This document shows, one piece after another, positions 21,897 through 30,833 of a DNA stretch of 64,000 nt. The notes under the pieces were generated by a model. That model worked only from the letters and a program-made list of their open reading frames with translations. It had not been told where the DNA came from and ran no database searches. Source of the stretch: Stenotrophomonas maltophilia (GTDB lineage: Bacteria > Pseudomonadota > Gammaproteobacteria > Xanthomonadales > Xanthomonadaceae); the NCBI RefSeq assembly GCF_006974125.1, contig NZ_CP037858.1, forward strand, positions 1,178,001-1,242,000, given 5' to 3'. The first letter of the stretch is position 1, and each line of letters opens with the position of its first letter. The position numbers and the translations under genes were made by a program.

Positions 21897-24461
21897 ATGA
21901 CCGAAACCACCGACCCCGCCACCGCTCCCTCCACCCCGGCATGGAAGCGGGTCCTCACCATCGTCGTCCCGCTGCTGATCCTTGCGCTGGCGCTGCACGG
22001 CCTGGCCAACGAGTTCGATGAGAACGGCTACCGCGCCATCCGCCATGCCTTCCACCAGCTCAGTGGCGCGCAGATCGCACTTACTGTCGTGCTGGGCCTG
22101 GCCAGCTATGCCTGCCTGATCGGCTTCGATGCCATCGGCCTGCGCCGCAGCGGCATCCGCGTGCATCCGGCGCGCATCGGCATTACGGCGTTCCTTGCAC
22201 ACACGCTTGGCCAGACCGTGGGCTTTGCCGCGCTGACCGGCGGTGCGGTGCGCCTGCGCGGCTATCGCACCGCCGGCCTGGACCTGGCGCAGATCGGCCA
22301 GGTCGTGCTGATGAGCACGCTCGGCTTCGTGTTCGGTGCCTGGCTGCTGATCAGCGTGGCACTGTGCATGGAGTCGGCGGCCGCGGCACTTGCACTGCCG
22401 CTGGACCCGGATGCGGTGCGCGTGGTCGGCATCGTCGCGCTGCTGGCCTATGCGGCCACCCTGCTGCTGGTCGGCCGCGATGGGCGTCAGTTCAGCGTGC
22501 TCGGCCATGCGCTGTGGCTGCCCGACCGACGCACCATGATCGGCGTCACCGTGCTCAGCGTGATCGAGCTGGTGCTGGCCAGCGCCGCGTTCTATGTGTT
22601 GCTGCCGGATTCGACGCCGACCGGCCTGCCCGGCTTCGTTGGCCTGTACCTGGTCGCGGTGCTGGCCGGACTGGTGTCGACCGTGCCCGCCGGCCTCGGC
22701 GTGTTCGAATGGAGCCTGCTGAAGCTGCTGCCACAGGTCGCACCAGCTGCGGTGCTGGCTGCGGCGTTGATCTACCGCGTCACCTACTACGTGCTGCCGC
22801 TGCTGCTGGCCACCCTGCTGGCACTGGCGCCGGCGCTGCGGCAACCGCTGCAGGCCAGTGCCGGGGCAACCCGTGCCGGCTGGAACGCACTGCGGCCGTG
22901 GCTTCCGCAGATCATCGCGCTGGCGGTGTTCAGCATCGGTGCTGCACTGGTCATCGACGGCACATTGCCCACGCCGCGCCGCCACCTGCTCAACGCATCA
23001 CTGCCGATCCTGGAGACCTCCCATCTGATCGGCAGCCTCAGCGGCGTCGCCCTGTTGCTGATCGGCCAGGGCCTGGCCCGGCGCAGCCATGCCGCGTGGA
23101 TGCTGGCGATGGCCGTGTGCGTGATCACCCCGTTGCCACTGTGGCTGCGCGGTGGCCAACCGTTGATCGCGGTCTCCGCCCTGCTGGTGGCGATGGCGCT
23201 GTGGGCTGCGCGCCGCGAGTTCTATCGCCAGGGCGCGCTGCTGGATGAAGCATGGTCGTGGCCATGGCTGCGCAACCTCGGCCTGGTGCTGGTGGCGGTC
23301 ACCTGGCTGTTGTTCTTCACCTACAGCCATGTCGAATACCAGAACGAGCTGTGGTGGCAGTTTGCGATATCCGGCAACGCACCGCGTGCGCTGCGCGCCC
23401 TGCTGGTGGTCGCCATTGCACTGGTGATGTTCGGCCTGGCGCGGCTGCTGCACAGCACCCGCAGCCCGCTGCCACCGGCCGACGAAGCCACGTTGCGGTC
23501 ACTGGCCCCGGTCCTGGCCGGTGCCACCGACACCCAGGCCTGCCTGGTGCTGACCGCCGACAAGGCGGTGCTGCGCGATGACGCCAAGCAGGGCTTCGTG
23601 ATGATGCAGCGCTACGGCGGATCGCTGATCGCGATGGGCGATCCGGTCGGCCCGCCCGAGGTCGCGCGCGCGCTGATCTGGCGCTTCCGCGAGGAAGCCG
23701 ACCGGCTCGGCCTGCGCCCCGTGTTCTACCAGATCGGCGAGACTTACTGGCAGACCTATCTCGACCTTGGCCTGGGCCTGGTCAAGCTGGGCGAGGAAGC
23801 GATCGTGCCACTGCACGACTTCGGCCTGGAAGGCCGCGAACGCGCCGACCTTCGCCAGGCCTGGAACCGTGGCAAGCGCGGGGGCCTGACGTTCCGCGTG
23901 GCACCGGTGGAAGGGGTTCCCAGCCTGCTTCCGCGCCTGCACGCGATCTCCAACGCGTGGCTGGAAGACAAGGCCGGCGACGAGAAGGGGTTCTCGCTGG
24001 GCAGCTACGATCCCGATTACCTGGCGCGCTTCCCGGTGGCACTGGTCGAAGCCGAGGGCCAGATCGTGGCATTCGCCAACCTGTGGCAGGCCCCGGCCGG
24101 TGCCGAGCTGTCGGTGGACCTCATGCGCCACGTCAACGAGGCACCGAAGGGCACGATGGACTTCCTGTTCATCGAGCTGTTCCTGTGGGGACGCGCGCAG
24201 GGCTATGCGCGCTTCTCGCTGGGCATGGCGCCGCTGTCCGGGCTGGCCCAGCATCGCCTGGCAGGGCGCTGGAACCGGCTGGCCGGCCTGCTGGCACGGC
24301 ATGGCGAACGCTTCTATGGCTTCAGTGGCCTGCGCCGCTTCAAGTCGAAGTTCGACCCTCAGTGGCGGCCGCGCTATCTCGCCGCACCTGGCGGCATGCA
24401 CCTGCCGGCTGCGCTGCTGGATGCCACGCGTTTGATCTCGCTGGACCCGCGGCGGAACTGA
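21897..24461 (+). CDS. mprF: Phosphatidylglycerol lysyltransferase MprF
   Basis: Bifunctional membrane protein of 854 residues that adds lysine to phosphatidylglycerol and flips the product. This lowers surface charge and protects against cationic peptides. The N-terminal half (to about residue 530) has some 13-14 membrane helices, including the conserved TVPAGLGVFEWSLLKLLP flippase region. The C-terminal DUF2156 (GNAT-like) catalytic domain has MQRYGGSLIAMGDPVG, and a later FSLGMAPLSGL. Lysine rather than alanine as donor is assumed from family, not visible. It faces a VirJ/AcvB gene on the other strand, a lysyl-PG hydrolase homologue. Confidence 0.93.
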   Translation: MTETTDPATAPSTPAWKRVLTIVVPLLILALALHGLANEFDENGYRAIRHAFHQLSGAQIALTVVLGLASYACLIGFDAIGLRRSGIRVHPARIGITAFLAHTLGQTVGFAALTGGAVRLRGYRTAGLDLAQIGQVVLMSTLGFVFGAWLLISVALCMESAAAALALPLDPDAVRVVGIVALLAYAATLLLVGRDGRQFSVLGHALWLPDRRTMIGVTVLSVIELVLASAAFYVLLPDSTPTGLPGFVGLYLVAVLAGLVSTVPAGLGVFEWSLLKLLPQVAPAAVLAAALIYRVTYYVLPLLLATLLALAPALRQPLQASAGATRAGWNALRPWLPQIIALAVFSIGAALVIDGTLPTPRRHLLNASLPILETSHLIGSLSGVALLLIGQGLARRSHAAWMLAMAVCVITPLPLWLRGGQPLIAVSALLVAMALWAARREFYRQGALLDEAWSWPWLRNLGLVLVAVTWLLFFTYSHVEYQNELWWQFAISGNAPRALRALLVVAIALVMFGLARLLHSTRSPLPPADEATLRSLAPVLAGATDTQACLVLTADKAVLRDDAKQGFVMMQRYGGSLIAMGDPVGPPEVARALIWRFREEADRLGLRPVFYQIGETYWQTYLDLGLGLVKLGEEAIVPLHDFGLEGRERADLRQAWNRGKRGGLTFRVAPVEGVPSLLPRLHAISNAWLEDKAGDEKGFSLGSYDPDYLARFPVALVEAEGQIVAFANLWQAPAGAELSVDLMRHVNEAPKGTMDFLFIELFLWGRAQGYARFSLGMAPLSGLAQHRLAGRWNRLAGLLARHGERFYGFSGLRRFKSKFDPQWRPRYLAAPGGMHLPAALLDATRLISLDPRRN

Positions 24462-24477
24462 CGCCCCGCACCACCCG

Positions 24478-24529
24478 GTAGGTGTCGACCTTGGTCGACA
24501 CGCCAGCGCCGACCAAGGTCGGCATCTAC
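24478..24529. repeat. Inverted pair of SMAG palindromes
   Basis: GTAGGTGTCGACCTTGGTCG (24478 onward) and, in inverse orientation, GCCGACCAAGGTCGGCATCTAC (24508-24529). Each is a GTAG-ended hairpin; together they form a dimer between the convergent ends of mprF and virJ, where they may act as a transcription barrier. Confidence 0.85.
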
Positions 24530-24556
24530 CAACACGCTGGCCAGCGTGGCCCGGCG

Positions 24557-25903
24557 CTACGCGCCGCCCTTGAGGATCACTTCGGCCAGGCGGTCGTAAT
24601 CACCATTGAAGTGATGGTCGCCCGGCAGCTTCACCTTCTGCACGCCGTCGCTGGCCGGCAGGTCCGGGCACAGCGCGTCGTCATCCTTGTCGCCATACAC
24701 GCAGAGGGTCTTCGCCGCCGGCAGCTTCGCCACTTCCGGCGCGATCGGCAGGCCGTCGCCGCCGCCACCCAGCCAGTTGCTGACATGGAATTCGAAGTCC
24801 GCCTTCCTGCCCACCGACAGCAGCACGATACGGTCCAGCGCCTCGCGGGTGCCGGCATCAAGCTGGTTGATGGTGGCCGGCAGCACGTCGGCACCCTGCG
24901 AGAAACCGATCAGCATCACCTTGTCGCGATGCCACTGCTGGCGGTAGTGATCGATGATCTTCTGCAGGTCAGTGGCGAAGCCCTTCGGCGTGCGCTCGCT
25001 CCAGAAGTAGCGCAGCGAGTCGATGCCGATCACGGCCACGCCATGTTCGTTGAGCGACGATGCCACGTCCTTGTCCAGGCCGGCCCAGCCGCCATCGCCG
25101 GAAACGAACACGGCCAACGTGTCGCCATTGCCGGCAGCGGGCACCTCCACTACGGGCAGGCCCTTCAGCGCGGCCGGGGGCGGTGCCAGGCTGACGCCCA
25201 CCTGCGCGCCCATCACCCGCGCCGCCGCCACCAGGCCCGGTGAAGCATCGCCGCGTGCGGTGCGCTTGAACTCGCGCGCCACCGCCACCTGCTGCACGAA
25301 GCGGCTGGCCTCGCCAACCTTGCAGCCATGGTCGCCGGCGGCGCTCAGCCACGGGAAATTCAACTCGGCAGGCTGCAGCTTGTTGTGCTTCACACCGTCG
25401 CCACAGACCATGCGTTCGTGGCTGTGGTCCGGGCAGAAGCCGGTGGTCAGCAGGCCGGCGAACACCTGGGTGTCGGCTTGCGCGGCCAGCGTGTAGGCCA
25501 TCTCGGCGCCTTCGCCATCACCACCGACCAGCGGCAGGTGGTAGCCGGGCAGATGCAGGGAGGCCTGCAACCAGCGCGAGAAGTTCTCGACGTCGCCGGA
25601 ACCGAACGAACAGGTCGGATCACCCTCGCGCTTGAGCACGCTGCGCAGGTGCGCGATGTCCACGGCAGCGACCATCGCGCCATCGGCACGCAGGGCCTCG
25701 ATCGGAAGGCGGCTGGTATCACCACCGGCGGTCGGTTCATGGAACCAGATCACCACCCGCTGCGGCGTGCCGGCCGGCAGGTGCACCGGAATCTGCTCGA
25801 ACCGCCCGTGGCTGAACTGCTGCACGTTGGCCGCCGCCATTGCCGGCAGCGCTGCCAGCGCCAGAACCACACCCATTGCCCTGCCCAGCCCTGCACGCTT
25901 CAT
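24557..25903 (-). CDS. virJ: AcvB/VirJ family periplasmic protein (lysyl-PG hydrolase homologue)
   Basis: A 448-residue exported protein (signal peptide MKRAGLGRAMGVVLALAALPAMA) with two hydrolase-like halves. The C-terminal VirJ half has the nucleophile elbow GFSQG (in LIGFSQGADVLP), a later Asp in YGDKDDDALCP and His in PGDHHFNG, a complete alpha/beta-hydrolase triad. The N-terminal half has GDGEG at the corresponding place, so its nucleophile appears lost. In Agrobacterium and Rhizobium, AcvB/AtvA hydrolyses lysyl-phosphatidylglycerol made by LpiA/MprF. Here mprF is convergent, not upstream in one operon. A start at 25957 is possible but lacks a signal peptide. Confidence 0.88.
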   Translation of the reverse strand: MKRAGLGRAMGVVLALAALPAMAAANVQQFSHGRFEQIPVHLPAGTPQRVVIWFHEPTAGGDTSRLPIEALRADGAMVAAVDIAHLRSVLKREGDPTCSFGSGDVENFSRWLQASLHLPGYHLPLVGGDGEGAEMAYTLAAQADTQVFAGLLTTGFCPDHSHERMVCGDGVKHNKLQPAELNFPWLSAAGDHGCKVGEASRFVQQVAVAREFKRTARGDASPGLVAAARVMGAQVGVSLAPPPAALKGLPVVEVPAAGNGDTLAVFVSGDGGWAGLDKDVASSLNEHGVAVIGIDSLRYFWSERTPKGFATDLQKIIDHYRQQWHRDKVMLIGFSQGADVLPATINQLDAGTREALDRIVLLSVGRKADFEFHVSNWLGGGGDGLPIAPEVAKLPAAKTLCVYGDKDDDALCPDLPASDGVQKVKLPGDHHFNGDYDRLAEVILKGGA

Positions 25904-25981
25904 ATCGCATCCCCGATGGAATGCGCACACGATACGCCGCCGCCGCGTGCACGGCACGTACCGGCGCAGGCCGTTGGGGAT

Positions 25982-26599
25982 TCAGTGGGCCGCGGTACGG
26001 CGACCGCGCTGGTACAACGCCAGCGCCAGGTACAACAGCCAGCCCACGATCACCACGATCACAGCCTTCTGGCCCAGCCCGCGTGGCGGACCGCCGCGCC
26101 ACAGTACGTGCAGCCACAACAGCACGAAGGCCAGCCAGGCCCAGCCCCAGAGCAGGCCGGCGGCAGACTGCCAGCCCGGTTCGCGGCGCAGGTACCAGGC
26201 CTGCAGCAGCATGCCGACGCTGGCGCAGAGGAATGCGGTGTTGGCCGCCACCCCATGGATGAACGGCGCCAGCAGTGGCGTGGCGTCGGGCAGCCAGCTG
26301 TCACCGATGGCGACCGTCGCCAGCCCCAGTGCGGAGACAGTGAACAACAGCGGCGCCGCCGCGCTGCGCCGTGGGCCGATGCTGCCGCGATACAGCGCAA
26401 TGCCAAGCACCGCGATGGCCAGCGCCAGCAGGCAGTACGCAGCGCGCAGCACCAACCCCCACGGCCCGTGCAGGTAGAGGCTGAGCGTGGCCCGCACCCA
26501 GTCCAGATCGCTGCGTGCGAACTGGGTCCACAGCGCTGTGGCGGCGAACAGCAGCAACGCCACCAGTGCCAGCACTGCCGCCGGGCGTGCACGGCTCAT
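25982..26599 (-). CDS. DUF998-type membrane protein
   Basis: A 205-residue integral membrane protein with about six helices. It has a hydrophobic N-terminus (VLALVALLLFAATALWTQ) and ends WLLYLALALYQRGRRTAAH, a positive cytoplasmic tail. The arrangement resembles the DUF998 protein at 4484-5086, suggesting two divergent paralogues. The ATG at 26599 overlaps the stop of the upstream small Cys-rich gene by four bases (ATGA). Function unknown. Confidence 0.7.
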   Translation of the reverse strand: MSRARPAAVLALVALLLFAATALWTQFARSDLDWVRATLSLYLHGPWGLVLRAAYCLLALAIAVLGIALYRGSIGPRRSAAAPLLFTVSALGLATVAIGDSWLPDATPLLAPFIHGVAANTAFLCASVGMLLQAWYLRREPGWQSAAGLLWGWAWLAFVLLWLHVLWRGGPPRGLGQKAVIVVIVGWLLYLALALYQRGRRTAAH

Positions 26600-26769
26600 G
26601 GCGCTGCCTCCGGATGCCGTGCCTTCCATTCGGCCAGCGCCTTGCGATAGCGCTGCAGCTCATCGGCATACAGATCCAGCACGCACAGCGGACAGCCGCT
26701 GCCACAGCACTCGTTGGGACCGGGCTCTTCGGGGGGCAGCGGGCGGGGATCGGGATCAGGGACGGACAC
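26596..26769 (-). CDS. Small oxidoreductase-like domain protein
   Basis: A protein of about 57 residues. Its core PPEEPGPNECCGSGCPLCVLDL matches the 'oxidoreductase-like' (PF09791-type) Cys motif, followed by an amphipathic helix (ELQRYRKALAEWKARHPEA). Five Cys occur in NECCGSGCPLC. No ATG is available; GTG at 26769 is taken as the start, and a TTG at 26784 is the alternative. The frame continues upstream without a stop but runs antisense through the next gene, so it is not real there. Its stop overlaps the start of the DUF998-type gene. Role unknown. Confidence 0.7.
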   Translation of the reverse strand: MSVPDPDPRPLPPEEPGPNECCGSGCPLCVLDLYADELQRYRKALAEWKARHPEAAP

Positions 26770-26818
26770 AGTCGGAAGCGACAATCGGTGGAAGCAGGCC
26801 CCAGTGTACCGGGCTGGC

Positions 26819-27421
26819 TCAGCGGGCCAGCTGTCGGCGCAGGTTTTCCCGCGCGGCTGCGTCCAGGCGCTGGTGGAAGAAGTCACTGAGGAAGATGCGC
26901 GGCGCCCGCAGCAGCCCCTGCAGGAAACGGCGACGCCCGGCGCGGTACAGGAAGCCCGGCACGACCCCCTTGTACTCTTCGGCCACGCCACGATCGTAAG
27001 CAGCGAACACCGGCTCGGGCGCTGCCAGGATCGCCATGTCGCAGTCCAGGAACAGCGCGGCCTCGGCATCAACGTCGTCCGGGCCCAGATCACCATGACG
27101 GGCGGTCAGCAGGATCAACTGCTCGACCCGCGCGGCGTCGACGCCGGCCAGTTCCGGGGCCCCTGCGATCGCCTGCAGGGCCAGCGCCGCCGAACGCGCT
27201 TCGTTGTCCTTGCGCCCCGCCACATAGATCGCGTCATGGTAGAGCACGGCCAGGTACACCTCGGCGGGCCCCTGCCAGCCCGGGCCGTCAGCCACGTCCT
27301 GGCAGTGCTGCAGCACCGCGCGTACGTGTCCGAAGTGGTGGTAGGCGCGGGGCGGCGTTGCGTAGCTGTCCTGCAGCGCCTGCCACTGCGCTGGCGCCAG
27401 CGTCAGCGGAGAGAAATCCAT
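26819..27421 (-). CDS. HD-domain metal-dependent phosphohydrolase
   Basis: A 200-residue HD-superfamily protein. YHHFGHVRAVLQHC supplies the first His, LAVLYHDAIYVAGRKDNEARSA supplies the HD doublet, and FLDCDMAILAAP the final Asp. This matches a bacterial group of predicted metal-dependent HD phosphohydrolases whose substrates are unknown. The ATG at 27421 precedes MDFSPLTLAP. It is the first gene of a minus-strand run with the small Cys-rich and DUF998-type genes. Confidence 0.85.
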   Translation of the reverse strand: MDFSPLTLAPAQWQALQDSYATPPRAYHHFGHVRAVLQHCQDVADGPGWQGPAEVYLAVLYHDAIYVAGRKDNEARSAALALQAIAGAPELAGVDAARVEQLILLTARHGDLGPDDVDAEAALFLDCDMAILAAPEPVFAAYDRGVAEEYKGVVPGFLYRAGRRRFLQGLLRAPRIFLSDFFHQRLDAAARENLRRQLAR

Positions 27422-27660
27422 ACCCGGATCATCCCGCCTGCGCTGCCCTGCGGCAAGCTGGTGGTTTTTTCACCATGCACTCACAACGCTTGCCCGGTGA
27501 GGCCTGGACCCGGTTGTCCACAGCTTTGTCGAGCGCTGGTCCACATCGGTTGTGGATGAATCAGGGTGCCGCCACGCGCCGACCAACGGTCACTGCAGCG
27601 CGCCGCCGCCGGGTCTACACTCGCTGCAGGCGGGAGCGCCCGCCGCTGCCGGGAACTGTC

Positions 27661-28812
27661 ATGTACCGCCCTGCCGCCCACATCTTCGTCGTGGCCCTGG
27701 CCGCCTTGATGGCCGCGCCACTCTGCGCACAGGACCGCCCGCGCACCGATGCAATCCCGCCCATCGGAAGCATCACCCCGGCGGAAATTCCCTCACCGGA
27801 ACAGGTCTTTGCGATTCCTCCCGCAATGCGCGCGATGCTGCAGGCGCAGGTGATGGACCGCAGTTCATCGCGCGAGCAGCGGCTGCAGGCGCTGGTGGAA
27901 ATGATCTTCGGCCGGCAGGGACTGGACCTGCAGTACGACGCGAACGCAACCTACACCGTGGGCGAAGTCTGGCAGCAGCGCCGCGCCAATTGCCTGGCCT
28001 TCACGCTGATGTTCGTGGCACTGGCGCGCGAGGCTGGCATCCAGGCCCGCGTGCAGGAAGTCGGCCAGGTCGTGTCCTGGTACCAGGACCAGGACGCCGG
28101 TGTGGTCTACAGCGTGGGCCACGTCAACGCGGGCGTGGAGATCGCGGGGCGTTACGCCACGGTCGACCTCGATCGCAACGTGCTCTACGACCGCCACGGC
28201 CCGCAGCCGGTCAGCCGCGCGCGTGCACTGGCCCACTTCTACAACAATCGTGGTGCCGAGCGCATGGCCGAAGGAGACCTCGTCGGCGCCCGCGCGTTCT
28301 TCGATGCCTCGGTCGTGCAGGATCGCGCGTTCCCCTCGGTCTGGAACAACCTGGGCGTGCTCGACAACCGTGAGGGCAACACCGATGCGGCGCGGCAGGC
28401 ACTGGACCGCGCCCTGCGCCTGGACGGCCGCCAGGATGCGGCGCTGACCAACGCCAGCGCGCTGTACCGGCGGCTGGGGCTGGATGCGCAGGCCAATGCA
28501 CTGGCGCGCCGCCTGGCATCGGTGCAGCGCGAGGATCCGTTCGCGCAGTACATGCTGGGCACGCAGGCCGAACAGGCCGGAAAGCTGGCCGAAGCCATCC
28601 GCTATTACCGGCAGGCCGTGCGCCTGTATGACACCGCGCACCAGTTCCACTTCGGGCTGGCGCGCGTGTATTTCCTGTCCGGCCAGCTCGAGCGCGCCGA
28701 CCGTGAACTGACCCGCGCGCGGCTGCTCGGCGGTGCACCGGAGCAGGCACGCTACCAGGCCAAGCTGGACAGCCTGGCCCGCTGGCGCGCGCAGCAGCAG
28801 GCCAGGCGCTGA
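27661..28812 (+). CDS. Secreted transglutaminase-like and TPR protein
   Basis: A 383-residue protein with signal peptide MYRPAAHIFVVALAALMAAPLCAQ. Residues about 70-190 resemble a transglutaminase/papain-like fold: WQQRRANCLAFTLMFVALAREAG carries the catalytic Cys, GHVNAGVEI the His and VDLDRNVLYD an Asp. From about residue 200 come tetratricopeptide repeats such as VWNNLGVLDNREGNTDAARQAL. The mix suggests a periplasmic peptidoglycan- or protein-modifying factor, but the substrate is unknown. The gap before it (27422-27660) has two DnaA-box-like sequences. Confidence 0.8.
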   Translation: MYRPAAHIFVVALAALMAAPLCAQDRPRTDAIPPIGSITPAEIPSPEQVFAIPPAMRAMLQAQVMDRSSSREQRLQALVEMIFGRQGLDLQYDANATYTVGEVWQQRRANCLAFTLMFVALAREAGIQARVQEVGQVVSWYQDQDAGVVYSVGHVNAGVEIAGRYATVDLDRNVLYDRHGPQPVSRARALAHFYNNRGAERMAEGDLVGARAFFDASVVQDRAFPSVWNNLGVLDNREGNTDAARQALDRALRLDGRQDAALTNASALYRRLGLDAQANALARRLASVQREDPFAQYMLGTQAEQAGKLAEAIRYYRQAVRLYDTAHQFHFGLARVYFLSGQLERADRELTRARLLGGAPEQARYQAKLDSLARWRAQQQARR

Positions 28813-28818
28813 GACCGA

Positions 28819-29154
28819 TCAGGCCTTCTTGAGGAAGCAGGTCTTCAGGACCAGGCCCTTGATCTTGTCCGAGTTGCCTTCGATGTGCTCGGCATCATCG
28901 TCAACCAGGCGGATGTTGCGGATCACGGTGCCCTGCTTGAGCGGGATCGAAGACCCCTTCACCTTCAGGTCCTTGATCACGGTGACGGTGTCGCCGGCCT
29001 GCAGGGTATTGCCGTTGCTGTCACGCACGACCAGGGTCGAACCGGCGCTTTCCTCGGCGGTCCATTCGAAACCGCAATCGGCGCAGATCCACAGCGCGCC
29101 ATCGGCATAGGTGTTTTCCAGGGTGCACTGCGGGCAGGCGGGAACAGACGACAT
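28819..29154 (-). CDS. yjdM: Zinc-ribbon protein YjdM (PhnA)
   Basis: A 111-residue alkylphosphonate-utilisation-operon-type protein. The N-terminal zinc ribbon is CPQCTLENTY...ICADCGFEW (two CxxC), followed by the YjdM beta domain NTLQAGDTVTVIKDLKVKG. Despite the old name PhnA, the family is not a phosphonoacetate hydrolase; function unsettled. The ATG at 29154 has GGAGG upstream; a TTG two codons earlier is less likely. It ends six bases from the stop of the convergent TPR gene. Confidence 0.93.
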   Translation of the reverse strand: MSSVPACPQCTLENTYADGALWICADCGFEWTAEESAGSTLVVRDSNGNTLQAGDTVTVIKDLKVKGSSIPLKQGTVIRNIRLVDDDAEHIEGNSDKIKGLVLKTCFLKKA

Positions 29155-29335
29155 CGGCAAGTACCTCCAAGTGAATCAACAGCCGCCATTGTAACCGGCT
29201 GGCTTCCCTGCCCCTTTTCCGGACAGGCTCCGGGCTGGCCACTGGACCCGAACCAGAACAGCACGCCCCTGGAACTTGCAGTCGGCGGCGAACTGCAGCA
29301 GAGTGCGCGGCCCCTGACCGCCCCCGGAACTCCCC

Positions 29336-30697
29336 ATGCGCCTCGGCATCGACTTCGGTACCAGCAACTCCGCCGCCGCCATCGTGCATGAGGGGAAACT
29401 GCTGCCGATCCGCTTCGGCGATGCCGAGCAGTTCCGCACCAGCGTTTATTTCCCAGGCGTGGTGCCCGATCCGGACGACTTCCAGCTCGATGACGGCCAG
29501 GAGCACCAGCTGCAGCAGATGATCGACAGCGCCGCGCGCGCGGCCCGTGCCGCCGGCCAGGAACGCACGCCACAGGCACTGCGCCGGGAAGCCCTGCGCG
29601 CACTGCGCCGGGAATGGATGGAGGCCCGTGCCGGCAAGGAACGCAGCGCCAGCGACCTGCTGCAGAACGCAGTCTACGGCGACGAAGCGCTGGAAGCCTA
29701 TTTCGAGGAACACGAAGGCAACCTGGTGCAGAGCCCGAAGTCGATGCTGGGCTACAACCTGCACCCGCGCGCCAAGCAGACCATCACCGGCATCGCCGCG
29801 CACATCCTCGAGCACATCCGCCTGACCGCCAGCGCCCAGCTCGGCCAACCACTGCGCTCGGCCCTGCTCGGGCGCCCGGTGCAGTTCCGCAGCTCGATCG
29901 GCGCGGCCGGCAATGACCAGGCGCTGGACATCCTGCGCGAGGCTGCCACCCAGGCCGGCTTCGACCAGATCGATTTCCTCGAAGAACCCGCGGCGGCGGC
30001 CATGCACTACCACGCCGAAAGCCGCGAGCGGCACCAGGCGGTGATCGTCGACATCGGCGGCGGTACCACCGATATCGCGCATGCCGAAGTCGGCGGAAAC
30101 GACGCCCCGCGCATCCACCGCGCCTGGGGTATCGCCCGCGGCGGTACCGACATCGACCTGGCCCTGAGCCTGTCCAGCTACATGCCGCTGTTCGGCCGCG
30201 GCATCACCCGCGTGCCCGCCCACCACTACGTGGAAGCGGCCACCGTGCAGGACATGACCCGCCAGCGCGACTTCCGCCAGCACAAGTACGACCATGTCGA
30301 CGACCCGTGGGGCACGCGCCTGCAGGCCCTGCAGGACACCGGCAATACCGCCCGCCTGTACCGCGACGTCGAGCGCGCCAAGATCGCCCTCAGCGCCGCC
30401 AGCGAGCATCGGAGCACGCTGGACTACATCGCCCGCGACCTGCATGCCGACAGCAGCGCCGATGGCCTGGCCGGCGCCGCCCATGGCTACCTGGAGCAGA
30501 TCCGCGAGCTGCTGGCCCAGGTCCGCAGCGACATCGGCGGCGACCCGGATGCGGTGTTCCTGACCGGCGGCATGTCCCGTGCCGGCTACCTGCGCCAAGC
30601 CGTGGCCGAGGCCTTCCCGGGCGCCCGCATGGTCCACGGCGAACCCTCGCTGGGCGTGGTCCAGGGCCTTGCGCTGGCGGCAGCCAGCCAGGATTAA
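29336..30697 (+). CDS. yegD: Hsp70 family protein (YegD-like)
   Basis: A 453-residue actin/Hsp70 ATPase-fold protein. The phosphate-1 motif is LGIDFGTSNSAAAIV, the phosphate-2 motif VIVDIGGGTTDIAHAEVGG, and the adenosine motif AVFLTGGMSRAGYL is near the C-terminus. A DnaK-type substrate-binding domain is absent, as in E. coli YegD. There is no J-protein or GrpE nearby, so a partner is unknown. The start ATG at 29336 begins directly with the ATPase motif. Confidence 0.92.
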   Translation: MRLGIDFGTSNSAAAIVHEGKLLPIRFGDAEQFRTSVYFPGVVPDPDDFQLDDGQEHQLQQMIDSAARAARAAGQERTPQALRREALRALRREWMEARAGKERSASDLLQNAVYGDEALEAYFEEHEGNLVQSPKSMLGYNLHPRAKQTITGIAAHILEHIRLTASAQLGQPLRSALLGRPVQFRSSIGAAGNDQALDILREAATQAGFDQIDFLEEPAAAAMHYHAESRERHQAVIVDIGGGTTDIAHAEVGGNDAPRIHRAWGIARGGTDIDLALSLSSYMPLFGRGITRVPAHHYVEAATVQDMTRQRDFRQHKYDHVDDPWGTRLQALQDTGNTARLYRDVERAKIALSAASEHRSTLDYIARDLHADSSADGLAGAAHGYLEQIRELLAQVRSDIGGDPDAVFLTGGMSRAGYLRQAVAEAFPGARMVHGEPSLGVVQGLALAAASQD

Positions 30698-30833
30698 CAA
30701 AACGTTACGCGGTCTAAGTTACTCTTGGTCGGCTAGAACCCCGCTGCACCTTCCACCGGCCACGCCGGTGTGTGTTCACAGTGCAGCCTGGCCCGCCCTG
30801 CGGGCCTAGCGGCCATGCCTTCCTGGCTCGTTC

